Below, in pieces: positions 1 to 11,859 of a stretch of DNA of 64,000 nt (position 1 is its first letter; each line of letters opens with the position of its first letter). The stretch lies in contig CM041091.1 of the NCBI GenBank assembly GCA_023079485.1, forward strand, positions 33,378,146 to 33,442,145. The letters are read 5' to 3'. The notes beneath the pieces are model-generated. The model saw only the letters and a list, made by a program, of their open reading frames with translations, had not been told where the DNA came from and did no database searches. The position numbers and the translations under genes are program-made. The DNA is from Archilochus colubris. Lineage: Eukaryota > Chordata > Aves > Apodiformes > Trochilidae.

Positions 1-3000
1 GCCAGCGTACTTTCACTGGAAGGCTTTTTCATTTTTATGGGACTTTCTGTTAAATAATTTAAATAGCAAGCTGTTAAAAACAAGAGCTTAAAGACAGGTC
101 CTTATCCTGCCTTATTGGGGAATGCTGACTTCTAATTGCTTCTAGTAACCATCAGTAGCTTTTGTGGGTGCTCAAGAAAAAAGAAAACAACAAAGAACAG
201 GCACCAAATAACGGGGGGAAAAAAAAGGGAGTTCTGTTCTTCAGCTTCATCCAACAGGTTTGCAAAGCTTGCAGACCTCCAGAGAGGGTGATCTGGGTGC
301 TGGGGACTGAGAACATGTCCAGACTGCAAGCATCTCCATCAGCTGCAGCTTCTCTTCCTTTTCATTGGAATTTTTTCCAACGCTGGGTTGAGGTGCAGAG
401 TTCAAATGAGCTCGGCAGGATCCAGCTCCGTGCTTGGGTCTCACATCTCCAGTTTTCCTGGGAAAGCCCCGCAGGGTGCTTGGGTGCAAAGGAGGGTGTG
501 CAGGTCAGCCCCTTTCCCTGGGAGTGCAGATCATCTCCTGGCATGGAAAGTGGGGTTTGGAAGCTGTGCTGTGCTGCAAATGGGAGATGACAGCTGAGTG
601 ACTTCCCCGAGGTCTGTGGTTGTAAGGCAGCAGGACGTTGTCAGCTCTTTCCACTTGGATTAGGGTTTTGTGCAAACGAGCCTTGGGAAGGTGGGAAGTG
701 GCACTAAACAATGCCTCTGGGTAATTTAGGTCCAAAACCTGGCATCATTAGCAGGATGTTAATTGGGGAATAGCATCAGTGAAGGAGATTTGTACTTGCG
801 CTCCAGTGCTGTCAGCGGGCGCCAGGAAATCCAGGCTGGGTAATTTTCACCTTCTGGAGGAGCACGTTTGTGAACAGTTCCTGGCTTCCAGCAGGTTCTG
901 GCTCTGCTGTAATTGTAAATTATCAATGTAGAGTTAGACCTGAGCATGCTGATGCTGGTGAAAGAGGAGAGGAGTGCAGAAAGCAGTTTGATTTCTGCTA
1001 TACCAAAGGCTCCTGCAAAAACGAGCTGATTATTAGGCAAGAAGAGCGTTACTAGTAGAGCAAAAAGCTGGGCTTTAAACCACTGAACTGCAAGTCCCTA
1101 ATGTTGCAAAACTTCTTTTGTAAAAGCTGTTTCTGAGATGCTCTGAAATAGATACTGTGAGGGAAGATCCAGACTCTGATGGGTGGGCAAATTGTCTTCA
1201 GTTTGGATGTCAGTGCTCCAACCTCAGTCTCAGGTTCTTAGCTGGGAGAAGGGCTGGAGCTGAGGGGCTGCACTGGTGCAACTGGCTCATTCCAGGGCCC
1301 CAGGGAAAAGGCTTTTGGTTCAATGTGGGCAGAACTGTGTGGAGAATGAAGAGGGAAGCAGTGAGGGTGTGGAGATGTTGAATAAGTGGCCTCCAGGTTT
1401 TGTGGATCTGGGGCATTCCAGTGATGGCGTTTTAGGATGGGTCATTTGTGATACGAAGTGTATCAAAGTAATGATCAGTAATCCTTTTAAGAATATTTGT
1501 ATGTCCCTTTTGTCTCTTGGTGTTCCACACTCTGCTGTCTGAAGCTGCAGGATGGGGGCTGAGAACTCCCCTGTTATTGCTCAGAACTGGCTGCTAACAC
1601 TCCTGCCATCAGAGCTCAGGACCAGACAGATAATTTGCACCACGCTTATTGCGGGCGCTCTGTGTTTTTATCCCATCACAAAGTGTGAATGCAAGAACAG
1701 AACACATTATTCTCACCAATGTGCTCAGCTTAGACTACCTAAAATCATCAGATTCATCTTGAATTCAGCAACTGAGGCTCAGTCTACAGGGTGGATCAGT
1801 GTTATCTGTGTGACCAGGCAGTTCAAGGATAATTTCTGCCGAATTACTGTCTTCGGCACTGGGATGTTTTATCTGTCTTTTTGTCAGCTCCTTAGAGAGA
1901 TTGCTGTGGTTTTTATTTGCCAATGGCCTTGACGCACAAAAATGCATTAGACTGATCCACAAGGTGAATGTCTTTACTTGGGGATATCTCCTTAACTGAT
2001 TGTATTTGCAGAAAAGAGTAATGAATATAATAACAAAATGTGCATGAACAACCAGTTACTAATAATTTGAAGGAGAGACTGAGCTTGCTCTAGGTTTTTT
2101 CCCTCCTCATATAGAAATACACAAACATGAGTTATTTCACTTAACTGCCTCTTCTTCCTTCTCCCAAGGAGAGCAAGAAATAACTCACCAGACCAAACCT
2201 ACTTTTCATATTACTAATTTTACCATACAGTCCTGAATTTACACCCCTGCCTAAGTGGTTCTGTGTTGAGCATCATAGAGCCTCTGGTTCAGTTTTTAGA
2301 AGTCATTTACACCACGGTTAGGCTGTGTAACTTGCATCAGCTTTGACCTCACTGCCTTGTTCCAAGCAACACATCACGACTCTGGCAGGAGCATTGGCAG
2401 CTGGAATTTTCCAGGTTATGCTGGAGGATTACTAATACTCAAACTATAGCATTTAAAGCTAGTTTTAGGCACCCAGCCTGTGGTCACAGTGCTGGGCTGT
2501 CATACCTGTGTTTTGCTTTGTGTGTCTCTAGTGAAATTTAACAAGACCTGTGGCTTAGATCTTGTGGGATAGAAGTGTTAAGGTTGTATAAAGGTCTTGT
2601 AATTCTGGTCAAAGTGGGGCTTAAATACAAAGTGACAGGTTTTAATTAATTGGAAATCATGCTGGACATTTTTAGTGGTATAGCAAAGGTTTTAGAGCTT
2701 TAAGTGCTGTGGTCATGACTTGTTTTATAGGGCTGTATTCCTCTCTAGGTGTCTGCCTTTTTCCTGGAGGTTAAAAGAAAATGAAGAGGTGAGCAAGGGT
2801 GAATATAAAACAACCAGGGGGGGCTCAAATGAAGTAAATCCTTCTTCGTAAGCTTTTGATACTTCCTCTTTATGCAGAACATAGGGAATGATCTGCTTTT
2901 GTTTTTCAAATGGTTTAATTTTGTACCTATGTGGGCTTTATTCACAAGTGTGCTATAGCAATCATGGACAGGCAAAAATAACACAAACCTACTTGCTTCT

Positions 3001-5621
3001 CTTCCCCGTGGATGTCGTCATAGGCAGGAGTTAAGGTTGGGGTTTTGCCAGTATAATTTCAGTCCAAATGATAAGGAATTCTTGTACCAGGTAAAATGGA
3101 AGTAAAAGTAAATACAGCTAGAGGAAAAATGGTGTAGTCTGCTAAAACTAAAGAAGTTAATAGTCTCTCTGTAGATGAACAGAAGACTTCAGCTTTGTAT
3201 CCGAAGGAGCAGGAGGGCCAAGTAGAAATCCATACAGGAGAAAGTATTCTCCAGCACACATCCTGATGCTGGAAAAGGAGCAGACAGCACCTACAGAGGA
3301 AAAGTTTGCAGAGGGTTTCCAGAGTGCTCCTTTCTGGTCAGTGTGCCAGGCTGTGTGCTCTTTGTGCAGATCTTGTTCAGTCAGATGCAAAAGCCTCGTG
3401 CACAGGTGTTCTTTGGTCCACTGTATAACTGCATTTTTTGCCTGTTTAATGAAACTCTGGTGTTAGAGGAGGATTTTAGAAGACAAGGTGGTGGTGTGCT
3501 CTTGCAGCAGAAGCCAGCGCTGATGGAACTAAAACTCTTCTAGTCCAGCAGTGCCATGTTCTGCCAGTGTGTTAACCCTCTGTTGCTGTCCTGAACATGA
3601 GTGGGTGAATACTTTGGTTTGTTTTGCTTCTTAGCGTCCAAATATTATTCTTTTACTAGTTGCAGTCTCTTGCATTGAAATCAACACCAAGGTCTCATTT
3701 CAAGTACTAGAAATTCCAACGTTGGCATTCTTAGCCATGCATCTGAATTTGTATGTGGACGTGAGCAAGTTGTGGGCAAGGAAATGACCACCCCAGGCTG
3801 CCTTTTTCAGTTGCTGCAGCCTCAGATTTGTTTAGCCATAACTACAGAGCTTCTGGGAGAGGTTTAACATTGACTTTTTTGATACGGTCTGAGTTGAGGC
3901 CAAATGATCAGTGATGCGCAGGGACTGGGCAGTCTGATGTGTTGCAGGGGAGAGCTCCAGCAGTTCCCAGCAAATGCAAAAATCTCCTCTTGGAATGAAT
4001 AAAGATCAGATCTGCACCCAAAAATCATGGGACTCCAAGGCTTTCAGTCCCAGGGCTTTTAAATCCCTTTCTGTTTAATTCAGACAGGGAAAAGAGCTCT
4101 TATCTGCACTGAAATCAGGGGGATTTGGCTGGAAAAAGTATTGCTGGGGTAAAATCAGGCCTAGTGTCTTTATGTCAGTGAAAAGGAGAAAGAATCAAGC
4201 AAAGAGGAGGACACTAAGAGTTGCTGTTTGTCACTGACCTGCTAGTTTTACAAGTGATTATCTTTGCTTTGGGACATGTGCCCACCCATCTGACTGAAGG
4301 CACTGGTCACCCTGACACTGCTGTGCCACTGGACAAACAAGCTGAACTATTTTTGAGGGTATTAAGGGACCAGCAGAGAGGCTTTTTTTCTGCCTGAACC
4401 TAGAAAATAGACTTAGGGGTGGGGATGTGGCACTTAAGTAAGAGAATGCTCTGATCACGTTCACTGGGGTCAATAATAATTTAAAATTGAATGGCAGCAC
4501 CTAGTGAGTCACACCTGGCTGTTCATAGCCAAGCACTGATTTTCAGGAGGGTAACTATGGAACTCCCACTGAATTTACAGCTGAAAAGACACTGATTTTT
4601 TTTTTACAACATGCTGATGGTCTCGTTTCCTTAAAGCCTATTTAATTTTCAAATTAATAAAAAATATAAGGGAATACTGTGACATAACATTGATTTGTTG
4701 CTTACGTGTTTTCTACTCTCTTGCACAGTTTGTCAGCAGCTCTTTAACTAATGGCTGTCGTAAAGCAGAATATAAGACCTTTTTAATAACTAGTTTAGAC
4801 AAGCATGTGAATTTTTAATGCTGCCAAATATTCTAGATTTACTGTAATTTCCTTAAGGATGAATTATGTGACTGTACATCCTCAGTTCTCCCTGCCCAAG
4901 ATGCTCTGGTTGGATAAGGAGCTGCCTTGGAGATACTTGGCTTTCACTCCCACATCGGTCACTGCAAAGGACTGGTGTGGTTAGCTTTGCTTTGAAATTA
5001 TCTGGAAGAGGCTAAATTACACAGGAGTGTAAATGCCTTGCTGTCAGTTGTGCAATCTGTTGTGGAGTTTGGATTCCCAAGGAACCTACCAGAGAGCTGT
5101 GGTGACCAACAGTGTTCAGCCTCTGGTAGTGCACGGCAGGAGGACGATGCTTGCTCTGGGGTTCTGCCCTTGTGCAGCCTCCTGGGCTCCTTGAGCCAGA
5201 TTTTCCTTCTTCACCTTGTATCTCCATTAAACTTAGCTACTGGGGGGTTTGGTTTGGGGTTTTTTTTTTTTTCCCCTTCAGATTAATTCTGTGTGCTCTG
5301 CATCCCTCTTGCAAAAAGGCTTCTCTCAGTGAAATAGTTAATGGGGAGGAAAAAAAATGCAGCGGTGAGCTTATGAGCTCCTTGTTTGTGAGCTTTATTA
5401 GTAAGGAGGGTGCACTGAATGTTAAGTGCTGACTATCCCTCTTGATAAGTAACTAATACTTTGCTTTTGTGAGGCTCTTGCCCAGCTGTTTTTTTTTGTG
5501 TGTGTCAGTTCAGGAGAAAGGCACTGATTCCACTCAAGATTAGAGTTAAAAATATACATTGTTAATAATGATGGAGTCCTAAAGAACACAGTTTGCATCA
5601 AGGGCATCATGACGTCCTTAC

Positions 5622-5638
5622 AAAAAAAAAAAAAAAAA
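5622..5638 (+). repeat. A17 homopolymer
   Basis: This is seventeen consecutive A with no recognisable retroposed sequence upstream and no visible target-site duplication. It is probably slippage rather than a retroposed poly(A) tail. Confidence 0.85.
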
Positions 5639-6913
5639 GCTTATTTAGTACCAGCCTTCTCTGGTGAGCTCATTCTGTGTGCTTTAACTGCAACAGCACC
5701 TTAAACTCTGGGGCAGTAATTTTATTTTACAACTGTTCAGTATGAGTCTTTGGATTGGTAATATACATTATGGATTTCTATTGAAACCAGTGACTGGATG
5801 CCATCACTCTATAGAATATAAACCTCCAGATGATAAATTAGTAATATCTGAGCACTGAGAGATTTCTCCTCTGAGCTGCTCATATGGCATTTATTATGCT
5901 AGGAAAAAAAAAATAAAAATCCAGCTTCCAACTTGGAACTGTTATTTGCACTTGAAGAGAACTGTATTATGGTAGTAGGGAAAGGCAGGCATGAGCAGAG
6001 TGGTGGAACACCAGTAGGCTTCACACCAGAATTAAGGGAATATGTTACTTGTCATATTTTTACTATGGATAGCTTTGCTTGTAATTTTACATTAAATTAC
6101 TCTGAGTATATGGCTAGGACATGTCATGTGATATTAATCTATTTATTAACCAGTAGTTTTTCATCTAGCAGCTAGATTTTAACCTTGATACATGCAGCAC
6201 TCCTGACAGCTCTGTAAATGTGAAGGGTAATCACAATGAAACACTTGAGCAGAGGGAATAAATTCCCAGTTTATCTCAGACGTGACCTGTTACTGGTTTG
6301 GCTTTTGTTAGCGCCTTCTTCCAGCATTCAGCAGGAAAATGATGATTCCCTGGCAAAACAGGTCTTCCCAAACTTCCTGATTATAGAGCCTAATGAGTTA
6401 AATTCTCCTCCCTTATGTTTGTGAGGGATTTTAGCTGCTGAGACAGACAAGGTCAAATGAAAACTGCTCCATTACCTATTCTGACTCGTGGCAGAGAGGG
6501 GGGCTCAGCTCCCTTGGGACAGAGCCCAGGGGGGATGGTGACATGAGCAGGGAACATATTCTCTGCTTTCACCATTGCAAGATGTCCCTATTTTGCTAGA
6601 GCAGGCTGCTCCCCCACCTCCCCCAACAGATCTGAGCCAGCTGCAGTCCTGCATCCCCCTCACTGCTGTAACTCTGTAAATATGGCATTAAGTAGAGACG
6701 TGGAGGTCACAGGAGAGGATTTGGAGAGGATTTTTTTTTTTTTCCTTTCCTAGCAGTAGGAAGGCCAGATGGAAATGCCAAGCGGGAAGCTTTGGATGCC
6801 TCCCCAGATGCAAGGTGCAGGACTGTGACTTTGGTGCTGGATCCGTGCTGCCTTTTGTCCCATTTGCGTTTTGAAGGCATCTCCCATTTTAAATGTTTGA
6901 TGATGGTGATGGA

Positions 6914-6941
6914 GGGGGGGGCACTCGGGGTGTTGGGGGGG
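6914..6941 (+). other. G-quadruplex-prone G tract
   Basis: Three long G runs (8, 4 and 7 G) separated by short loops can supply the four G triplets needed for an intramolecular quadruplex on the plus strand. It lies about 0.4 kb from the edge of the CpG island. Function is unknown. Confidence 0.45.
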
Positions 6942-7561
6942 TGCAGTGGTGTATTATATCGGGAGAACCACTGCTTCTCCATCATCACAGTGGACAGAAT
7001 AGCAGCAGCTTCAGCCCCTGATGAGGATTTTGGGGTTGGTTTTTAATGACGGGTGCTATACTGCGAGTAACCAGCTGAACACGTCCAATGCCCTCCCATG
7101 GCCACTTCATCAGGGCTGCCCGAGGACTTCCCAAGCGCTTCCCAAGTTAATAATGAGCAGCCCGTAGGTTCCTCGCTATCAATCGGGTGAAAACAAAAAC
7201 TAAAAGCACTTCGTGCAGCTTCCCAAATACATCCTCCAGCTACACCTCTCCCCAGCCCTAGAGGGAACGCCGGCTGTTTTTCGAGGGGGAAGTATAGTAA
7301 GGCTTTGGGTGTGATAGTGTGGAATAATCTCTCCTGATCTGTCATGAAAGTTACTGTGGCCGCAATCGCCGTTCCCAGGCTGGCAGATCCACTATTGCAT
7401 AACGCTCCGGCTGGCGCGATGCTTTATGCCCATCCCTAGGAAGTTTTCCTCGGGAAAACCCAAGGAACTGGGTATTTTTAGGACTCCTCGCCCAAGGAGG
7501 GATGGAGGGGGGGGGGGGAAAGCCGAGGGCAGCGTTCCGCCTGGCTGTGGCAGCGCCGGGA

Positions 7562-7570
7562 GCTTACCTT
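7562..7570 (-). other. Minus-strand consensus 5' splice site in CpG island
   Basis: The plus-strand bases GCTTACCTT read AAGGTAAGC on the minus strand, matching the vertebrate 5' splice-site consensus closely. I saw no comparably good donor on the plus strand within the CpG island. This is the main sequence evidence for transcription direction from the island. Confidence 0.5.
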
Positions 7571-7714
7571 AATGCTTCCCTTAGACAGAAGTGGCGGTCT
7601 GGGCGCTCCCTGTGCGCTGCATCTCCCTCCCTCCCTCCAACGGGGCGAGATGGCGAGAAGCTCCGCGGTGGTCGCTCATCTGCTGCGAGCAGAAGCCGAG
7701 GCGTCGAAACAACA

Positions 7715-7735
7715 ACAACAGCAACAGCAAGAACC
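7715..7735 (+). repeat. Short CAA/CAG repeat in CpG island
   Basis: A short imperfect AAC/AGC trinucleotide run (about seven units) is embedded in GC-rich island sequence. It creates short poly-Gln, poly-Asn or poly-Leu stretches in the overlapping chance frames. It is too short to call an expandable repeat. Confidence 0.6.
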
Positions 7736-7916
7736 GGAGCCCGGAGCCTCGCTGCCCGGCGGAGCAGCAGGGGCCGGGGCCGGTACCGTTCAGCCCCGCC
7801 ACGCCGCCGGTTCTCCCGGGGCCGGGCGCTCAGCTGCGGCCGCCCGAGCGCTCGCTAGAGGCAGCCGCCAGCCCTGGCTCCCCCGCTGCCCTCATCGGCT
7901 GCGGCGCCGGGCTCGG

Positions 7917-7925
7917 GGGGCGGGG
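7917..7925. promoter_or_regulatory. GC box (Sp1/KLF-type site) in CpG island
   Basis: GGGGCGGGG matches the Sp1/KLF GC-box consensus. It sits in the densest part of the CpG island, about 350 bases upstream, in minus-strand terms, of the donor at 7567. That is a reasonable position relative to a leftward first exon. Binding is inferred from the motif only. Confidence 0.45.
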
Positions 7926-8043
7926 GCTGGAAGTGGTTGGTGGTGGGAAGGAGGAGGAGGAGGAGGGAATTCTCTGGGCAGCCGGGTCGGGAAAAAAGCA
8001 AGAACGGGGGGAACTTGTTGAGCGGGACCGGCGGGTTTCCCCC

Positions 8044-8160
8044 GGCCGGGCTGGGGCGGCGGGGAGGAGCCGGGGGCCGGGCTGGAGGAGGGACGGGAGG
8101 GGAGCGGGCTGGGGATGGAGAGGGGGAGTGGGATGGAGGCGTGAAAAAAAGGGGGGGGGG
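8044..8160 (+). other. G-rich, quadruplex-prone segment of the CpG island
   Basis: The plus strand carries more than ten G runs of three or more bases within about 115 bases, ending in ten consecutive G at 8151-8160. Such tracts are typical just upstream of GC-rich promoters and are prone to assembly errors. If transcription is leftward, the C-rich strand would be the sense strand here. Confidence 0.5.
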
Positions 8161-11100
8161 AATGGGGGACTGGCGATGCTACCAAAAATCTGCGGTTATT
8201 CCGATTTTTTCCTCTCCTCGTGAATAATAGATGGGTCTGAAAGCAATCTCTGCGTTGCACCCTGGTTTTCTCCTCTTGCGCTCCTTGAACGCCGGAGCAG
8301 ATGCGGAGTGGGTGATGCTGATCCGTTTGGGATTTCACGGAGGGGTTGTTTAAAGCTACACGGCTGCGTTTTATGCGAGGGGAAATATTTAAGCAACCGA
8401 ATTAATAGATGCTCGCGTTTGCTTTTAAACCCCGAATAAAATGGGAATTTAAAAGTGAAGCGGGTTGGCAAAGCAGCAAGAATTGAGCAGCACAATGGTT
8501 GTTCTTAAAACTTAAAACCTGGCTTTTCACCTTCTCTCTCAAACCGCTTTACCGTCTTTAAGAAAAAAAAAAGGGTTTTCAGAGCCGTTTTTTCATTAAA
8601 AAAGAAAAGTTCAACATTTAATAGGTCATGTGTATTTAATCAGCCCAGGCTGGCAGAAGATGCCACGGGAGGCACGAGAATCCATCTGAGTTGAGAAGCA
8701 GTGGGTCAGTCCCCTTTGGAGGCTTTCAGTAATATGGCTTTTTCATAGGTCTTTTGCACCACAGCATGAAAGGGGGTTGGCTCAGTTGCCACCAGGTGCT
8801 GGCACGTAGTTTGCCTGTAGTGTCACCCTCTTTGCTGTCAGGAGTGTTGATGAGCATTATCCATCTTTGGCTTTACTGCAGGGACCCCTGGTTTCCAGTG
8901 GCAGATCCCTGGATCAGCCCAACCACAAAAGGTGTGCCCCAGGCCACCCCACAGCAGGGAGAGCCACCCACAAGTGAGGACATCTCCATAGCAGGATGCA
9001 GCAGAAATACTGGCTCAAGTCCTGGACATCTTTTTAGAGTTAATTAACTGGAGCAGCCCATTGCACCAATGAATGCTGCTGCTGCGGTGGCCAGGGCACC
9101 TTGCTGGTGCCAGCTTCACTCTCTCTGCACCAGGCTCTGCTGATAGAGCCCAACAGGGGGGAAAGAAACCCTTATGGACCTGACTGTCACCTAAGCATCA
9201 GTGTGGAAGTGTGGAGATGCTTTCACAGAAATCCTCCCCTGCTTTCAATTCCAGTTGAGCTGTACAGGAGGGGATCAGAGAAGTGAGTGTTCAGCAAGCA
9301 GACAGTCAGCAGAGGGCAGCTGAGTTGCTCTCCCTGTCTCCTACCTGTCCAGGTACTCTGCTTGCTCTCTTCTCTTCCCTGAAAAAAAGGGTGTCCAGGG
9401 GCATCACTTTTGGCCATCTGGGTATGTGCTGTGCTTGGGGATGGGAGCTGTGCACTCCCTGCAGCCAGACTGCAAGGAGCTTCCATTGCAGGTTAGGATC
9501 TCTCTGGGTTTCTTACTCAACAATTTATTGTACAGAAACAGGTGGGAAGAACTTCACTAGGAACTTTTCCATGCAACAACGAGCACCACACTTTTTTATC
9601 TTTCCCATGCTTTCCAGCTGCACTGACTTGCTGGATTCCAGGGCCTCTGTGGTTTTCCCTATAGCAGAATAAATCTGTCCTTGGCTGCAGCCTGTGTGCA
9701 GACATGGGTAAATGACATGGTATGGTGACTAAGTTTTAAATAAGGTTGTTTCTGCAACAGAAGCAAATACATCTGTGGTAGTAGATGCTGTTGTTTGTCA
9801 CAAGCTGTGAGCTGCACATCCCAGGACTTGCAGAACATGATTGCTAGAAGCAAATACAGCTGCTCAATAACCTCAGTGACTTGAAAGGAAAAGCCCTTTG
9901 ATGGAAGAAGTAGTTAAACAATATTCTTACCTTCTCTATAATTATATTTAAGGTCTGTTGTCTCAGGACTGAGTATTCCTGCACGGTGTTAGGCATATGC
10001 CTCCGTTATAAAGCTAGGAAACTTTTTCTGTGGATTTTTAGAGAATTAGAAAGGACTTTTCAGTTGTGGATCAGATCCTTGCTAGTCCTGCACAGGTGTA
10101 ACTGCTGATGCTATGAGGGTATGTAAGGATATTTAAATCAGGTAAATAACACATTTTCTGATGATCATGCTTCATGGTACTGTAAAAGCATAGAGAAGTA
10201 AATAAACTGGGAAAATGGAAATGCTTTGTGGTTCCATTTGCCCCTTCTTCAGCCTTTAAAAAAAAAACAAAACACAACAACATTGAGTGCAACTGGTCCG
10301 TAATGAAACACAGTGCCAAAATGTGGTTTGTGGTCTGACATCAATCTGGAAAAATGTAAAGAGAAATGAGACAATTTACTAAATTTTTTTTTTTTTAGAC
10401 TGCAAATGCATTTCTCTCTAATGGAGTGTCCTACCTTCCCCAGCTGCCTTTTTCTTCAGGTGTTTGTCCAAGAGGAATGAGCCTTTCTCAGGGCTGTGGG
10501 CTTTGTTCCCAGAAGATGTGCAGGTGTGTGGATGGAAATCCTGCCTGGGATTTATGAAAAAATCATCAGATTGTATTTGAGAGCAGGGAGACTTTTTTAG
10601 TGACACTAAACTTCCAGTTTGAGATAAGAGAACTGTTCCAGTATGGAATCCTTCTTCCATATAGCTAATTCCACACTAAATTTGTGTATAATTTGTATAA
10701 TGTGTGTATAAATGTTCATCTTCTTGCACAGCCTGGCTTGCAGACTTCAGGTCTTGCTTTATTTTATTTTTTTTTCCTTATATTCAGCATCTTGGAGAGC
10801 ACTGGGAGACCAAGCACATCTGGAATGCTCCTTCTGTGCTGGTGTGGGAATGTCAGGTCCTGCCCTCCTGGCTGGCAGTGTTGGGACATGTCCTCTTCAT
10901 GCTGCCAGGGCTTTGGGCAGAGGACTGATGGTTCCTGGGGGAGATGTGTGTGTCAGGCAGGTGTTTTCTGTGATTATGCTCCACCAGGACGTGCAGGTCC
11001 TACAGGGTAAAGTTAAAATGTAATTTTCTGGAACGGTTAATGAAGTTCTTGTCAGTCCTGGAGGAAACAAGCTCCAGTCCAGCTCAGGGAAAAAGCATGA

Positions 11101-11414
11101 GCTCAGGTTATCTGCCAGGTGTCCCAGCTAACTCCAGCATGGGGAAAACGATAACACACTCCAAAGCCATTTTCAAAATTGGTGTGAAAGCTGCTCTTTA
11201 AACTTACCCTGGTGTTAAACCTGGGCTGGATGCTGAGGTGCATGTTCAGGAGTGGGTCCTGAGCCAAGGAAAGCTCTGGTGCCCCTGGGGAGATGCTGGG
11301 CTGGCCCCAGCTGAGCAAACCCCAGCCCAAGGGTCCCTTGGCAGCAAGCTGGGGGCATGGGTTTGCTCTCAGGAGGATGTTACTTACCACTTGGGACCTT
11401 TCCTGCTGGGCCTG

Positions 11415-11500
11415 ATGTTGGAGATACATTAAATAATACACATGTTGGAGATACATTAAGTAATTTAAATAAGATACATGTTGGAGAGACAGTAAATAAT
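11415..11500 (+). repeat. Three-copy imperfect tandem repeat (about 23-nt core)
   Basis: The core ATGTTGGAGATACATTAA plus a TAAT tail occurs at 11415-11437, 11442-11464 and 11478-11500 with one to three differences per copy and spacers of 4 and 13 bases. An AT-rich stretch related to the tail (ATACATGAAATAATACATTAAA) follows to about 11535. It lies about 0.1 kb upstream of a CR1 fragment. It looks like local slippage duplication. Confidence 0.7.
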
Positions 11501-11607
11501 TTTTATTTAATACATGAAATAATACATTAAATTACTTTTCGTAGGAGGGGTAGATTAAGTGCTGACACCAAATCCATGAGCTGTGTTACTAGGATATGTG
11601 TAATTAG

Positions 11608-11859
11608 GCTGGATATTAGGAGGCAGAGGAGTAGGCATCTAAAGTTTGATATTAGAAGAAATTTCTTCACTGAAGGAGTTACCAAACACTGGCACAGGCT
11701 GCCCAGGGGGGTGGCTGAACCACCACCCCTGAAGGTGTTTAAAAGGTGGATGTGATGCTGAGGGACATGTTTTAGCATCAGGCTCAGCTGAGTTGGGTTA
11801 ATGGTTGGACTGGATGGGCTTAAAGGTCTTTTCCAACCAGAATAACTCTGGGATTGTTT
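11608..11859 (+). repeat. CR1 LINE 3' fragment, plus orientation
   Basis: This is the typical CR1 3' end. GGATATTAG appears near 11611, and a block reading as the conserved CR1 ORF2 tail (FFTEGVTKHWHRLPRGV-like at about 11660-11720) follows. Next come the 3' UTR words GGTTGGACTGGATGGGCTT and TTTTCCAACC, and a degenerate form of the terminal ATTCTATG repeat. The copy is 5'-truncated, as nearly all avian CR1 are, and moderately diverged, suggesting an older insertion. Confidence 0.85.

Larger units (their letters stand above)
7568..8130 (-). other. Putative 5' noncoding exon of nested antisense gene (INSYN2A candidate)
   Basis: On the minus strand, sequence from the CpG island ends in a consensus donor AAG|GTAAGC (last exon base 7568, intron from 7567). 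This gives a plausible first exon; its start, placed here near 8130, is a guess, because a CpG-island transcription start cannot be read from sequence. In mammals INSYN2A (FAM196A), which encodes a component of inhibitory gephyrin-containing postsynapses, lies antisense inside a DOCK1 intron and has noncoding 5' exons. The strand and the nested position agree with this. The INSYN2A coding sequence is not in the window; it would lie to the left of base 1. A 73-codon minus-strand frame (7581-7802) with a poly-Leu run from the CAA/CAG-type repeat lies within the exon and would be an upstream ORF rather than the main protein. Identity is inferred from synteny knowledge only. Confidence 0.35.
7340..8350. 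promoter_or_regulatory. Intragenic CpG island, probable promoter of a nested gene
   Basis: Sequence composition changes sharply here from AT-rich intron to GC-rich DNA dense in CpG. In 7741-7860 alone I count 19 CpG dinucleotides in 120 bases, whereas most flanking kilobases have only a handful. The block contains a GC box (GGGGCGGGG at 7917-7925), further GGGGCGG-type sites around 8052-8060, and long G runs (12 G at 7507-7518, 10 G at 8151-8160). There is no obvious TATA box in the core. Unmethylated CpG islands usually mark promoters. The only consensus splice donor I found inside it is on the minus strand (7567), which favours leftward transcription. Open frames across it, up to 210 codons, have GC-rich low-complexity composition (Gly/Arg/Pro-rich) and no recognisable domain. 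An alternative internal DOCK1 promoter or bidirectional noncoding transcription cannot be excluded. Confidence 0.8.

Noticed and set aside
7502..8223. Several overlapping long open frames (up to 210 codons, plus strand) and 148 codons on the minus strand (7892-8338)
   Set aside because: GC-rich CpG-island DNA has few stop codons. The frames are Gly/Arg/Pro-rich, overlap each other in several phases, and show no domain.
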